A DNA stretch of 64,000 bases, taken from contig CAAFTW010000025.1 in the NCBI GenBank assembly GCA_900766045.1, forward strand, positions 1 through 64,000. The letters run 5' to 3'. The position numbers and the translations under genes were made by a program. This document shows positions 1 through 8,737 of the stretch, in pieces (positions within the stretch are counted from its first letter, which is position 1; every line of letters begins with the position of its first letter). The DNA comes from Clostridia bacterium. GTDB lineage: Bacteria > Bacillota > Clostridia > Peptostreptococcales > Anaerovoracaceae. The notes beneath the pieces are model-generated. The model was not told the DNA's origin. It made no database searches and worked only from the letters and a program-made list of their open reading frames with translations.

Positions 1-144
1 CCCTTTTCTTGAATTCGTAGCTGTATTTAGCCAAAAATATCGACCTCCAATCGTTAGATGCTTGGTCTAACTTTTGGGGGTCGGTACACTGTACAGTCAG
101 TAACCTGCTTTTTCATCCGTTCTGATTTCTTTCACCTATCCTTC

Positions 145-1044
145 TTATTCATCCAGAAAGGCCAGAATATCCGACACAACGTGATCGTTTCCGGATTCAT
201 GCAGGATCTCATGACGCATATCCGGGTAGATTTTCACGCGGACGTCGCGGACGCCGAGATGTCTGTACATTTTTCCCAGTTCGATCGGGCCCTTGCCATA
301 GTTTCCGACCGGGTCGTCGATTCCGGAGACGATGAGGATGGATTCGCGCTCGGAAATACGGGACAGGTACGGGCGGCGGTACAGGTCGTTCAGGCCGCGC
401 ATGAATTCACGGTACATGCCGCAGGTGTTATGCGCGCCGCAGTAAGGGTCGGCGATATAGGCCTTTACATTGTCTTCGTTGTAAGAGAGCCAGTCGAGCG
501 GAGTCTTCGGGCTGACGATTTTTTTCAGATAGCCGCCGACAGCCAGATTATTGATGAATTTTGAAGGCTTGTCCCAGTTGTGACCGTTGGTCGTCAGCGC
601 TGACAGGAAATTGGCGATGGCGTAGGTGCCTCTTGCCGGGCCGTTGGATCCCATGATGACAGCCTTGTCCGCGGTCTCCGGGAAATGCTCCAGATATGCC
701 TGAATGACGAAGGATCCCATGGAATGTCCGAACAGATATACCGGAATTCCGCCCACGCTGCATTCCGTAACCTTGCGGTGCATGGCTTTCAGCGTCATGT
801 TCCATGCGTCCTTCGGCCAGATTTCCTGCTTGTCCTCGGATTCCGCGTTTACCCCCTGACCAAAATGGTCAAAGAAATACACAGAATATCCATTCTCGTT
901 CAGTATCCGGCAGAAATCATCATATCTTTCTGCATATTCATCCATACCCGTGATTGCAACGACGAATGCCTTTGGAGATTCAACAGGCCAGCTGCAACCT
1001 TTCAGAGTATACGTTTTCGTAATCGGCACCTCAAAAATAGCCAC
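145..1044 (-). CDS. Alpha/beta hydrolase, serine aminopeptidase S33/monoglyceride-lipase type
   Basis: A 299-aa cytosolic alpha/beta-hydrolase with no signal peptide. The nucleophile elbow GHSMGS puts the catalytic serine near residue 108. An acidic residue in SGIDDPVG (about 243-250) and a histidine in MRHEILHE (about 272-279) complete the likely triad. The segment FFDHFGQG resembles the conserved DxRGxG region of monoglyceride-lipase-like enzymes. The start is a GTG behind an AGGAGGAG ribosome site. It is transcribed away from the dehydrogenase at 1294. Family membership is clear, but the substrate (lysophospholipid, monoglyceride or other ester) cannot be read from the sequence. Confidence 0.85.
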   Translation of the reverse strand: MAIFEVPITKTYTLKGCSWPVESPKAFVVAITGMDEYAERYDDFCRILNENGYSVYFFDHFGQGVNAESEDKQEIWPKDAWNMTLKAMHRKVTECSVGGIPVYLFGHSMGSFVIQAYLEHFPETADKAVIMGSNGPARGTYAIANFLSALTTNGHNWDKPSKFINNLAVGGYLKKIVSPKTPLDWLSYNEDNVKAYIADPYCGAHNTCGMYREFMRGLNDLYRRPYLSRISERESILIVSGIDDPVGNYGKGPIELGKMYRHLGVRDVRVKIYPDMRHEILHESGNDHVVSDILAFLDE

Positions 1045-1293
1045 GGCAACTCCTCCTATCAGATAATTTTACAACACTATTCTAGCACCGCAGATAAAGT
1101 GTTGGCAATAGGAAGGAAATGAAGGGTTCAGAATATTACTATCTTCTGCCTCTTTCGGAAGCTGCGCTTACAGGCCATAGTACGTACTGGACAGCCTTCA
1201 ATGTAGAAGATCAGACAATAGAAATACATAGCCGAATTCCATTACGTATGATAAAATCAATGTTAGAATAAAAAGTTGACAGGAGGGAAATTT

Positions 1294-2439
1294 ATGGCAT
1301 ACCAATTTGATGAAAATGGCGTAATTGACAATGAAACCCGTCCATGGGTACCTTGGGACATGGTAAAGGATTTTATGATTGATACCTTCCAGAAGGTTGG
1401 AGTTCCAAAGGAAGATGCGGAAATCTGCACAGATGTCCTGATGGAGAGTGACCGCCGTGGAATCGAGAGCCATGGCTGCAACCGTTTCAAGCCGATTTAC
1501 ATCGACAGAATTGATGCCGGAATTCTGAACCCGGTGACCAATCTGGAAATCGTGAAAGATACCCCGACAACCGTTGTTGCCGACGCGCACGACGGAATGG
1601 GCATGGTGGCATCCTACCACGTCATGGAAATGCTGCTGGATAAAGCTTCTAAATATGGCCTGGCAATGGGCGCGATCCGCAATTCTTCCCACTATGGAAT
1701 CGCCGGATACTGGACGACCATGGCAACGGACAAGGGCATGATCGGAATCACCGGAACCAATGCCCGTCCATCTATCGCGCCGACATTCGGAATCGACAAC
1801 ATGATGGGAACCAATCCGCTGACCTTCTCACTTCCGACAGATGAAGGTTTCCCGTTCATCTTGGACTGCGCAACATCCATCACCCAGCGCGGAAAGATTG
1901 AGTTCTTTGCAAGAAACGGCATGGATACTCCTGCCGGCATGGTTATCGGAAGAGACGGAAAGGCTATGACGAACAGCGAAGAAATCCTGAAAGCCCTGAC
2001 CGAAGGAAAGGCCGCACTGGCTCCGCTCGGAGGCATCGGTGAAGAGCTTGCCGGCTACAAGGGTTACGGATACGCTGCAGTCGTTGAAATCCTCAGTGCA
2101 GCACTGGGCAATGGCCTGTTCATGAAAGACCTGACCAACAAGAATCCGGACGGATCCAAGAGACCGTACCACCTGGGACACTTCTTCCTGGTCATCAATC
2201 CGGAATTCTTCAGCGGCGAAGAAGTCTTCAGAAAGAAGACCGGAGATATTCTCCGCGCCCTGCGTAACTCCACCAAGGCACCGGGCGAGACCCGCATCTT
2301 CACACCGGGAGAAAAAGCCCACCTCATCTGGGAGTACAGAAAGAACAGAGGCGTTCCAGTCGGCGAATCCGTTCAGAAAGAGTTCGTGGAACTGAGAGAC
2401 CGCTTCGATCTGCCGTATAAGTTCCCGTTTGAGAAATAA
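1294..2439 (+). CDS. Ldh-family NAD(P)-dependent malate/L-lactate/ureidoglycolate-type dehydrogenase
   Basis: A 381-aa protein of the Ldh_2 family, whose members reduce 2-oxoacids or related compounds with NAD(P)H and do not use a Rossmann fold. The family signatures ESHGCNR (SHGxxR), NSSHYGIAGYW (catalytic histidine region), GTNPLTFSLP and GYKGYG are all present in order. The ATG at 1294 is preferred over an upstream in-frame TTG because AGGAGG lies at a good distance before it. A hairpin at 2469-2501 follows the stop, so it is probably monocistronic. Substrate is not determined by these motifs. Confidence 0.88.
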   Translation: MAYQFDENGVIDNETRPWVPWDMVKDFMIDTFQKVGVPKEDAEICTDVLMESDRRGIESHGCNRFKPIYIDRIDAGILNPVTNLEIVKDTPTTVVADAHDGMGMVASYHVMEMLLDKASKYGLAMGAIRNSSHYGIAGYWTTMATDKGMIGITGTNARPSIAPTFGIDNMMGTNPLTFSLPTDEGFPFILDCATSITQRGKIEFFARNGMDTPAGMVIGRDGKAMTNSEEILKALTEGKAALAPLGGIGEELAGYKGYGYAAVVEILSAALGNGLFMKDLTNKNPDGSKRPYHLGHFFLVINPEFFSGEEVFRKKTGDILRALRNSTKAPGETRIFTPGEKAHLIWEYRKNRGVPVGESVQKEFVELRDRFDLPYKFPFEK

Positions 2440-2468
2440 AATCGCGGTGTATATCAGGATGAGAAAAC

Positions 2469-2501
2469 CAGCAGCTTGTATTTTGCAGGCTGCTGCTTTT
2501 A
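2469..2501 (+). terminator. Rho-independent terminator after the Ldh-family gene
   Basis: Arms CAGCAGC (2469-2475) and GCTGCTG (2489-2495) form a stem with a 13-nt loop, followed by CTTTTAT. It lies about 30 bp after the dehydrogenase stop codon. Confidence 0.7.
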
Positions 2502-3359
2502 TATCTTGAGTTATTCTGACCGCGTCATAAAAAGAGGCCGGACAACAGGTATTTCCTATCATGGACTTGAAATGACGACTGCTCTCAATATCTTGTGTCG
2601 CTCTCAGCCCCTTCTTGTGCTATTATTTTCCCATGCTGCAATTAAGAAATTCACTTTGAAAGACGTCTGTTTCAAGCAGGCTGAGATTCCACAGAAAGCC
2701 CTTGGTAAAAATCGCGAAAACAGCTGCGTCGTACCAACGCAAAAATATTTTTGGTAAAATAGAATAATAATCATGATTGCTACCTAAATGCTGTTCAGAA
2801 ATGAATACATGACATGTTGTCTGACTGCAGCAATCTATAATTATACTTAAAAACGCATAGATTTTTTTGCTGTGCATAAGGATTGCAGAGAAAAAATGAG
2901 GTATGTATTAAGATGGCAGAATATTCTTCTACATGGTTGAGAAAAATGCTGGAAATCCTTCATTTTTTCCAACGAGATTACCCGGCGTGACAATAGGTAG
3001 TTGGTAAAAACTTGTGATTTCCATGAATCTTACCCAAAATATACTGCATACTTGGTAATATGCGTAGCTTTAGCCGTTTCTTACCAAAATAATGGCCGGA
3101 CAGCAGGTATTTTTGCTGCATAAAGAATGAATATAAAAAAGCGTGGGTGAGCACTGTAAATGAGGGAGGTTTCGCATATAGTATACACAACACCTCGTGC
3201 CTCAGCTTTTATCGCAGCCTTCAACGCTGCCCTGATCACCGCTGCATGTTAGAGTGAATTGAGTATATTGTATACATAAATGTCTTCTTATCTGCATTAC
3301 TATAAAATAGTTTTTATGCCTATGTATAAACATTTTCTGTATCTATATATAATAAAAGC
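2502..3359. other. Gene-poor interval with recurring TTGGTAA motifs
   Basis: No open frame here has a convincing start, ribosome site or recognisable product. The interval is AT-rich. It contains TTGGTAA-like heptamers on both strands (near 2701, 2750, 2999, 3036, 3052 and 3081) and two copies of a near-identical 19-bp segment beginning GGCCGGACA (about 2536 and 3092, one mismatch). It may be decayed sequence or a regulatory region; no function can be assigned. Confidence 0.5.
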
Positions 3360-3398
3360 GGAAGCCGGTACGCTGCGGCCCGCAGCGCACCGGCTTCC
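3360..3398 (-). terminator. Strong terminator of the secreted PASTA-domain protein gene
   Basis: Long GC-rich inverted repeat: GGAAGCCGGT and CGCTGCGG on one arm, CCGCAGCG and ACCGGCTTCC on the other, with one mismatched position. On the minus strand it is followed by GCTTTTATT. It lies 65 bp beyond the stop codon of the leftward gene at 3463. Confidence 0.8.
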
Positions 3399-3462
3399 CA
3401 TCATATCAATAACCAGCCTGCCTGCCCGTCCGTTCGGCTCCGGCTTGAAATCACTTCACTGG

Positions 3463-4920
3463 CTAGTTCTTCAGATCGTTCTCAATATCTCCGTAGTACC
3501 TGTACACGGCTGTGTATCCATGGGAGAATTTGCTGGTCGGGCGGATGTTGATCTCCTGGCCGCTGGAATCACCGGTTTTGCCGTCCCAGTCCCAGTGAGC
3601 GCCGACGTCCATCTTGTTTCCGTCGTAGATTTCGATGTGGTAGGACGGATTGACCAGAATGTCTCCGCGCTTCAGCTGGCTGATGGAAGGCGTTTTGCCG
3701 TTGACCTTAACGAGTTTCCAGTCGTTCTGCTTCAGCAGAGTGACGACACCACCGACGATTGGCGGTTTTTTGCAGGCTCTGACGAAGTCGCTGCCCATGC
3801 CGCTGTGTGCCAGCGCCGCGGTTACGAATGAAGCACAGTCGTAGTCGAGACTCGCGCCGGAAACGGTGAATGGATCGAAACGGTCGCTCTTCAGAGATGT
3901 GTAAACGCCAAGGCTGTAGCCGAAACGGTTGTCGTTTGCGATATCTTCTGCCCAGCGGACCATTGCCTCTACGCCGGTTCCTTCATCTGGAATTTTATCC
4001 AGGATGGACACGCTGACCGTGCTGTTTTCATTGACCTTGCTGCCGGCCTTTGCACTCTGGCGGACAACGTCCTTAAAATCATAGGAAGGATATTTAGACT
4101 TCAGTGTAGAAGCCGTCACGAAGGAGGTCTTTCCGACGGAACTCTTCAGTCCGGCCTTTTTCAGCGCCTTTGCCGCGGAAGTTTTGGATTTACCGACGAC
4201 GTTCGGAACCGTTACCTTTTTATAGCCCGGAACGGTGACTTTCGCGGAGCTGCTGACACCGTTGTGGGCGATTGCGTAAATCTCCGCACTTCCTTTTTTC
4301 TTCGCGGTGACTTTTCCGGAGGAATTTACAGAAGCGACGCTGCTGTTGGAAGAGTACCAGCGGATTGGCGTCGTTTCGGATAATTTTCCGTCGGCCGACG
4401 CCTTCAGAGTAGAGGAGTGGCGGATGTAGATCGTCGCTTTCTCCTTGCTCAGAGTGACTTTTGCCGCATTATCTGAGTCGGAAGTCGTGGAAACGCTGAC
4501 CGGTACGGAATAGCTGGAGGAGGAGCTGCCCTTATAGGCGCGGACCTTCAGATAAACCACTTTGCCGGCATCGGCCGCGACCTCAGCGCTCGTGTCCTTG
4601 AAATTGCCGCCGGAACGCTTGTAGCCGCTGTCCTTCTTATCGGAAACATAGACGCGGTAATAGGAAGCGCCGGAAGAGGCCTTCCAGGTCAGTTTGATGG
4701 TGCGCTGTGTCTGTGCGTCTGCAGAGTCGGAAGCATCCGGGGAAGTGCTGCTGTTCTGCGCTTCAAGCTGAGCCTGCACCAGCTGCACCTGCGCCGGCTT
4801 CGACGCCGCCTGCGCCTCCGGAGCCATCATTATTCCCGACAGTGCCGTCAGACCGCTCAGCGTGATCACCGCAGCCCTGCGGAACTTCTTATGGTTGGAA
4901 TCGATTGTGTTCATAAACAT
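3463..4920 (-). CDS. Secreted cell-wall protein: FN3/Ig-like domains, PASTA domain, NlpC/P60-like C-terminus
   Basis: A 485-aa exported protein. An N-terminal signal peptide (AAVITLSGLTALSGIMM, cleavage near AQAA-S) is followed by a Thr/Ser-rich linker and an FN3-like region. Next come a bacterial Ig-like (BIG_2) domain (SSNSSVASVNSSGKVTA), a PASTA domain (VTVPNVVGKSKTSAAKAL) that in this family binds peptidoglycan or muropeptides, and a C-terminal cysteine-peptidase-like domain with the nucleophile motif YDCASFV and a later SYHIEIY histidine segment. This suggests a secreted peptidoglycan hydrolase. The ATG at 4920 has AGGAG 7 bp upstream. Terminated by the hairpin at 3360-3398. Catalytic activity is inferred from the Cys/His motifs. 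Confidence 0.8.
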   Translation of the reverse strand: MFMNTIDSNHKKFRRAAVITLSGLTALSGIMMAPEAQAASKPAQVQLVQAQLEAQNSSTSPDASDSADAQTQRTIKLTWKASSGASYYRVYVSDKKDSGYKRSGGNFKDTSAEVAADAGKVVYLKVRAYKGSSSSSYSVPVSVSTTSDSDNAAKVTLSKEKATIYIRHSSTLKASADGKLSETTPIRWYSSNSSVASVNSSGKVTAKKKGSAEIYAIAHNGVSSSAKVTVPGYKKVTVPNVVGKSKTSAAKALKKAGLKSSVGKTSFVTASTLKSKYPSYDFKDVVRQSAKAGSKVNENSTVSVSILDKIPDEGTGVEAMVRWAEDIANDNRFGYSLGVYTSLKSDRFDPFTVSGASLDYDCASFVTAALAHSGMGSDFVRACKKPPIVGGVVTLLKQNDWKLVKVNGKTPSISQLKRGDILVNPSYHIEIYDGNKMDVGAHWDWDGKTGDSSGQEINIRPTSKFSHGYTAVYRYYGDIENDLKN

Positions 4921-5203
4921 CGCTAATCTCCTGTATTTTCTCGACAAAACGAAAACAGCAAGGCAAAAAATGCTCTGCTGTGTCTTTCAAAAGTATGCCC
5001 CCATTGTAACACAGAAAAATGAAAATGTGAAGGATTGCTAAGAAATGGTTAAGATTTACTAAGAAAATTGTGCATACAGACTGACAATTCCCGTATCACG
5101 GCAAGCTGGCTGTCTTCTTGAACGTGAAATTTTGTCCAAAATAATTAAATACGCGGATGAAATATGTTATCATTAGATAACCAATGAGCAGAAGGAGACT
5201 GAA

Positions 5204-6478
5204 ATGAAGAAAAAGCCATTCATTACATTAGAGAAAGCAAAGGAAATCGCGGAGCAGTTTCCGACTCCGTATTATGTATACGATGAGGCGGGAATCCGCA
5301 GAAACGCGGAAAACGTCTATAAAGCATTTTCCTGGAATAAGGGATTCCGGGAGTATTTCGCCGTCAAAGCGACACCGAATCCGTTCATCCTGCAGATTCT
5401 GAGTGAATACGGCTGCGGCTGTGACTGTTCGTCCATGGCGGAACTGATGCTGTCCGACGCCTGCGGAATTAACGGTCACAAGATCATGTTCAGTTCCAAC
5501 GACACGCCGGTGGAGGAGTATCAGTACGCGGACAAGCTCGGCGCCATCATCAATCTGGACGACCTGTCCGACGTGAAGATCCTGAAGGACACCCTCGGCC
5601 ACGTCCCGGAAACGATCTGCTGCCGCTACAATCCGGGCGGCGTCTTCAAGATGAGCAATGGTATCATGGACAACCCGGGCGACGCGAAGTACGGCATGAG
5701 CGAGGAGCAGATGACGGAGGCCTTCCGCGAGCTGAAAGCCGGCGGCGCGAAGCACTTCGGCATCCACGCCTTCCTGGCCAGCAATACCGTGACCAACGAC
5801 TACTACCCGCAGCTTGCAGAAGAGCTGTTTTCCCTGGCCGTCCGCCTGAAAAAGAAGCTGGACATCGACATCCGCTTCATCAACCTGTCCGGCGGCGTCG
5901 GCGTGGCCTATAAACCAGACCAGACCCCGAACGACATCTTCAAGATCGGCGAGGGCGTGCACCAGGTCTACGACCGCATTTTCAAGCCGGAAGGCATGGA
6001 TGACATCGCTATCTACACCGAAATGGGCCGCTTCATGCTGGGACCTTACGGAGCCCTGGTCACCAGAGCCGTCCACGAGAAGAAGACCTATAAGGACTAC
6101 ATCGGCTGCGATGCCTGCGCTTCCAACCTCATGCGCCCGATGATGTACGGCGCCTACCACCACATCACCGTCCTCGGCAAAGAAAACGAGCCAGAGGATC
6201 ACGTCTACGATGTGACCGGTGCACTCTGTGAAAACAGCGATAAATTCGCCATCGACCGAAAACTCCCGAAAATCGATCTCGGCGACTACCTCTATATCCA
6301 CGACACCGGCGCCCACGGCCATTCCATGGGCTATCAGTACAACGGACGCCTCCGCTCCGCAGAAATCCTGCTCCACGAAGACGGGAGCTTCAGCATGATC
6401 CGCCGCGCAGAAACCACCGACGACTACTTCGCAACCCTGGATTTCTGCGAGGTCGGGCAGAAGCTGCTGAGGAAATAG
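5204..6478 (+). CDS. lysA: Diaminopimelate decarboxylase-like fold-III PLP enzyme
   Basis: A 424-aa group IV PLP-dependent decarboxylase, most like LysA, which converts meso-diaminopimelate to lysine. The PLP lysine sits in YFAVKATPN (about K55). The phosphate-binding glycine loop is LSGGVG, the EPGR-type motif appears as TEMGRF, the CESxD active-site motif as LCENSD, and the C-terminal DTGAHG and YNGR segments are present. The usual HIGSQ motif is replaced by HAFLAS, so the exact substrate could differ from classical LysA. The start has AAGGAG 7 bp upstream. It stands alone. Confidence 0.83.
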   Translation: MKKKPFITLEKAKEIAEQFPTPYYVYDEAGIRRNAENVYKAFSWNKGFREYFAVKATPNPFILQILSEYGCGCDCSSMAELMLSDACGINGHKIMFSSNDTPVEEYQYADKLGAIINLDDLSDVKILKDTLGHVPETICCRYNPGGVFKMSNGIMDNPGDAKYGMSEEQMTEAFRELKAGGAKHFGIHAFLASNTVTNDYYPQLAEELFSLAVRLKKKLDIDIRFINLSGGVGVAYKPDQTPNDIFKIGEGVHQVYDRIFKPEGMDDIAIYTEMGRFMLGPYGALVTRAVHEKKTYKDYIGCDACASNLMRPMMYGAYHHITVLGKENEPEDHVYDVTGALCENSDKFAIDRKLPKIDLGDYLYIHDTGAHGHSMGYQYNGRLRSAEILLHEDGSFSMIRRAETTDDYFATLDFCEVGQKLLRK

Positions 6479-7427
6479 GCGCGGCAGAAAGGACCGTAAT
6501 ATATCAGGCAGTCCGGGTTTGCAGCGCAGGCTGAGAATTGCAGAATACCAGCTTTTATCAGGGAAAAAAGGTGAAGGCAGACAGGCGGCAGATTGGCCGA
6601 GAACTGCGGAATGCCGGCTTCAATGCGGTTGATGACGGCACAGGGCAGTAACCTTGAGATTCGCAGAATTCCATGCCTGCTGGTGTATATAATTGTGAGA
6701 TGAGGGGACTGCCGCGCGATAAAATGGAGAATCGGCGCGGCAGTCCAGATTTCCGCCGGCCTGGCAGACCAGCTCGCCGCCGCAGAAAAGGCAGAAGAAA
6801 AACTTAAGTAATGAGGAAGGAGAAGGATAGACGGGAGAAGAATAATAAACGAGATAGGAAAAGGGAGAAGAGGAAAGAGCATGAATGTGTGTATACTGCA
6901 TACGTTGGCGAGCTGGCCAATCGCCTGGTAAAGCACAGCAGCCAGCGATTATGGTGTATATACTGCCTTGAATTGGTTGGCGATGGCCCGCCGGCTAGTG
7001 ACAAAAGGCACTTTCGTGATTTTTGTTTTCAAAAAGGCAAAAATAATAAATTATTCAACGGGGGGAAGGAGTTTTCACCGGCTGCGAGAAGTTTTTCTTT
7101 GCCCCGGCCAAATCAATGACTGCTGTTTGTTCGCCGAAATTATATGTAGTGTATATATTATTACGATTGTGCTAATGGTAGTTAAAAAATACTGAATGTT
7201 TTGCTTTATGTCGGGCGAAAAGGATGGAGAATATCGATGATTTCCAATATTATTTCGTCATTTGTCCGCTCGGAGGCGCACAATTAAAATGCGCACATCA
7301 TAAAACGTTGAGGAATCAAGATTAATTTATGATTCCAGAACAAATTTTTCCAAACTCCTCTCGGGCGTTTCGGAAATGCAGCAAAATCTGCAAATGGCAA
7401 CGCCGAGCCTTCAGCTTAAAAATATAA
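6479..7427. other. Gene-free interval left of attL with short repeats and a perfect hairpin
   Basis: No supported gene in about 950 bp. It contains three degenerate copies of GAGAATTGCAGAATNCC at about 6532, 6598 and 6656. A perfect 12-bp inverted repeat, GGACTGCCGCGC...GCGCGGCAGTCC, lies at about 6698-6740. Two similar segments start GTGTATACTGC and GTGTATATACTGC (about 6888 and 6953). A lysine/arginine-rich open frame at 6811-7119 has no family resemblance and is not called. Confidence 0.5.
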
Positions 7428-7471
7428 AATGGTCTGTGCGGGGCTCGAACCCACGACATCCTGGTTGTGAC
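7428..7471. other. attL core (tRNA-Val 3' fragment)
   Basis: 44 bp identical to 57028-57071. It holds the 3' half of tRNA-Val(CAC) up to the anticodon stem, after which the sequences diverge. It lies 12 bp from the integrase stop codon, as expected for tyrosine-integrase prophages. Confidence 0.92.
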
Positions 7472-7482
7472 TTAGGATAAAA

Positions 7483-8565
7483 TCAAGCATTTCCAATGCT
7501 TCTGGACTTCGGGTGCACAGGCAGGTGCACGTCCTGATCTGATGAGTTGTCAGGGTGCACACCTGATCTGACATGACGGAGGGCTGAGACAGAGGACAGC
7601 ACGTCGGAGTCTTCCAGATTGGTGTACACCTCCGCTGTCATCTTGATGCTGGAGTGCCCCATGAGCCTCATGGTGACACGTACGTCCAGACCTCGCCTTG
7701 CACACTCGGTCCCGTACTCATGACGGAGATTATAAGCCGAGAGATCGTCAGCTGTGATCTCAGCGTGCTGACAAAAGGTCCGGAAGTGCCTGCTCCAGTT
7801 CTGGCCGTGTTTGCTATTATTGCGGGTGACAGAGATATACTCCTCTGGCGGCACGCCTTTGATCAGATCATACAGCTCATCTGGCACAAGCACTCTGCGG
7901 TCCGCAGCCTTAGTCTTTGTGCCGCGGATGTGCAGGATGTGGACCGGATCACCGGACATAGACGTGACGGTTTCCAGATCAGAGCCCCTGCACTCTGCAG
8001 CCTCACCCGGACGGCATCCGCAGAGCATCATCAGGAGATAGACCCACCACGTGCGGCGCTGTGGAGCCGTGGCAAGGACTTTTTCCCGTTCCTCGGGGGT
8101 GAGTGCCCTGCGCTTTTTCCGAGTGCCTGTAGGCCTGATCAGGCCCTCTGTGGGGTCCGTGCCGATGCGGCCGTTGATCACGGCATACTTAAAGATAAAG
8201 TGGAGCGCCTGGAAGACGGCGTTGATGTAGCTGCTAGACATCCCGGAGAGACGGTTGAGGCACTGTTGACAGTCAATTGGCTGCACGGCCTTAAGCTGCA
8301 GATCCCCGATCGGCTCCAGGATGCAGTGGCGCACGATGTCCACATAGTCGCGTTTTACCTTAGGCCTCAGATTGGTCTTATAGGTATCGATGCACTCCAG
8401 GGCCCAGTCCTTTACCAGCTGCGATCCGGACCGGCTCTTACTCTCTGTCTCCAGCTCCTTCTGCCTCTCTGCTATCCTCAGGCCTGCCTCTTTCGCGGAA
8501 GAGGCGAAAACACTATAGCGTTTACCATTAAAGGTAAAGGTGTATCTCTTTTTCTTCGATGGCAT
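7483..8565 (-). CDS. int: Prophage tyrosine-family site-specific integrase
   Basis: A 360-aa tyrosine recombinase that would integrate and excise the prophage at tRNA-Val. The N-terminus (KKKRYTFTFNGKRYSVFASS) is an AP2-like arm-binding domain. A SAM-like core-binding domain (about 50-140) follows, then the catalytic domain: R185 in GCRPGE, YNLRHEYGT with the second arginine near 281, H304 in GHSS and the nucleophile Y314 in EVYTN. The first histidine of the HxxR box is replaced by tyrosine, a common variant. The ATG at 8565 has GGAGG upstream. The gene ends 12 bp from attL. Confidence 0.95.
   Translation of the reverse strand: MPSKKKRYTFTFNGKRYSVFASSAKEAGLRIAERQKELETESKSRSGSQLVKDWALECIDTYKTNLRPKVKRDYVDIVRHCILEPIGDLQLKAVQPIDCQQCLNRLSGMSSSYINAVFQALHFIFKYAVINGRIGTDPTEGLIRPTGTRKKRRALTPEEREKVLATAPQRRTWWVYLLMMLCGCRPGEAAECRGSDLETVTSMSGDPVHILHIRGTKTKAADRRVLVPDELYDLIKGVPPEEYISVTRNNSKHGQNWSRHFRTFCQHAEITADDLSAYNLRHEYGTECARRGLDVRVTMRLMGHSSIKMTAEVYTNLEDSDVLSSVSALRHVRSGVHPDNSSDQDVHLPVHPKSRSIGNA
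7511..7561. promoter_or_regulatory. GGGTGCACA repeats near attL (candidate integrase arm sites)
   Basis: GGGTGCACA at 7511-7519 and 7553-7561, plus AGGTGCAC at 7523-7530, all inside the 3' end of int. The same motif occurs twice near attR (56890-56898, 56902-56910) and twice in the second prophage remnant (59103-59111, 59115-59123). Its placement on both arms next to the core fits arm-type integrase binding sites. This role is inferred. Confidence 0.55.
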
Positions 8566-8589
8566 GTGATCACCTCCGTGTGTATAGCG

Positions 8590-8702
8590 TGTACAGATGT
8601 GTACAGTCATGTACGATCATGGGTCTTGTTTGGTTCAAGATGGTTCAAAGTGGTTCAGAGTTTAGTTTTAAGTTTAGTTTTAAGTTTAGTTTTAAGTTTA
8701 GT
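8590..8702. repeat. Three short phased tandem repeats upstream of int
   Basis: TGTAC occurs at 8590, 8600 and 8610 (10-bp period). TGGTTCAA-type units occur at 8631, 8641 and 8651 (10-bp period). The 12-mer TTTAGTTTTAAG is repeated three times at 8661-8696, plus a partial fourth. The helical phasing suggests protein-binding sites controlling int or excision; alternatively these are simple repeats. Confidence 0.7.
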
Positions 8703-8737
8703 CGCAAAGATTTCACTTTAAAGAAGCAGAAATTAAC

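Noticed and set aside
5228..6376. Long antisense open frame across lysA
   Set aside because: A shadow of the GC-rich codon pattern of lysA; no start context or domain.
6811..7119. A 102-codon open frame rich in Lys/Arg
   Set aside because: Low-complexity start, no ribosome site of note, no family resemblance, and it crosses repeated noncoding words.
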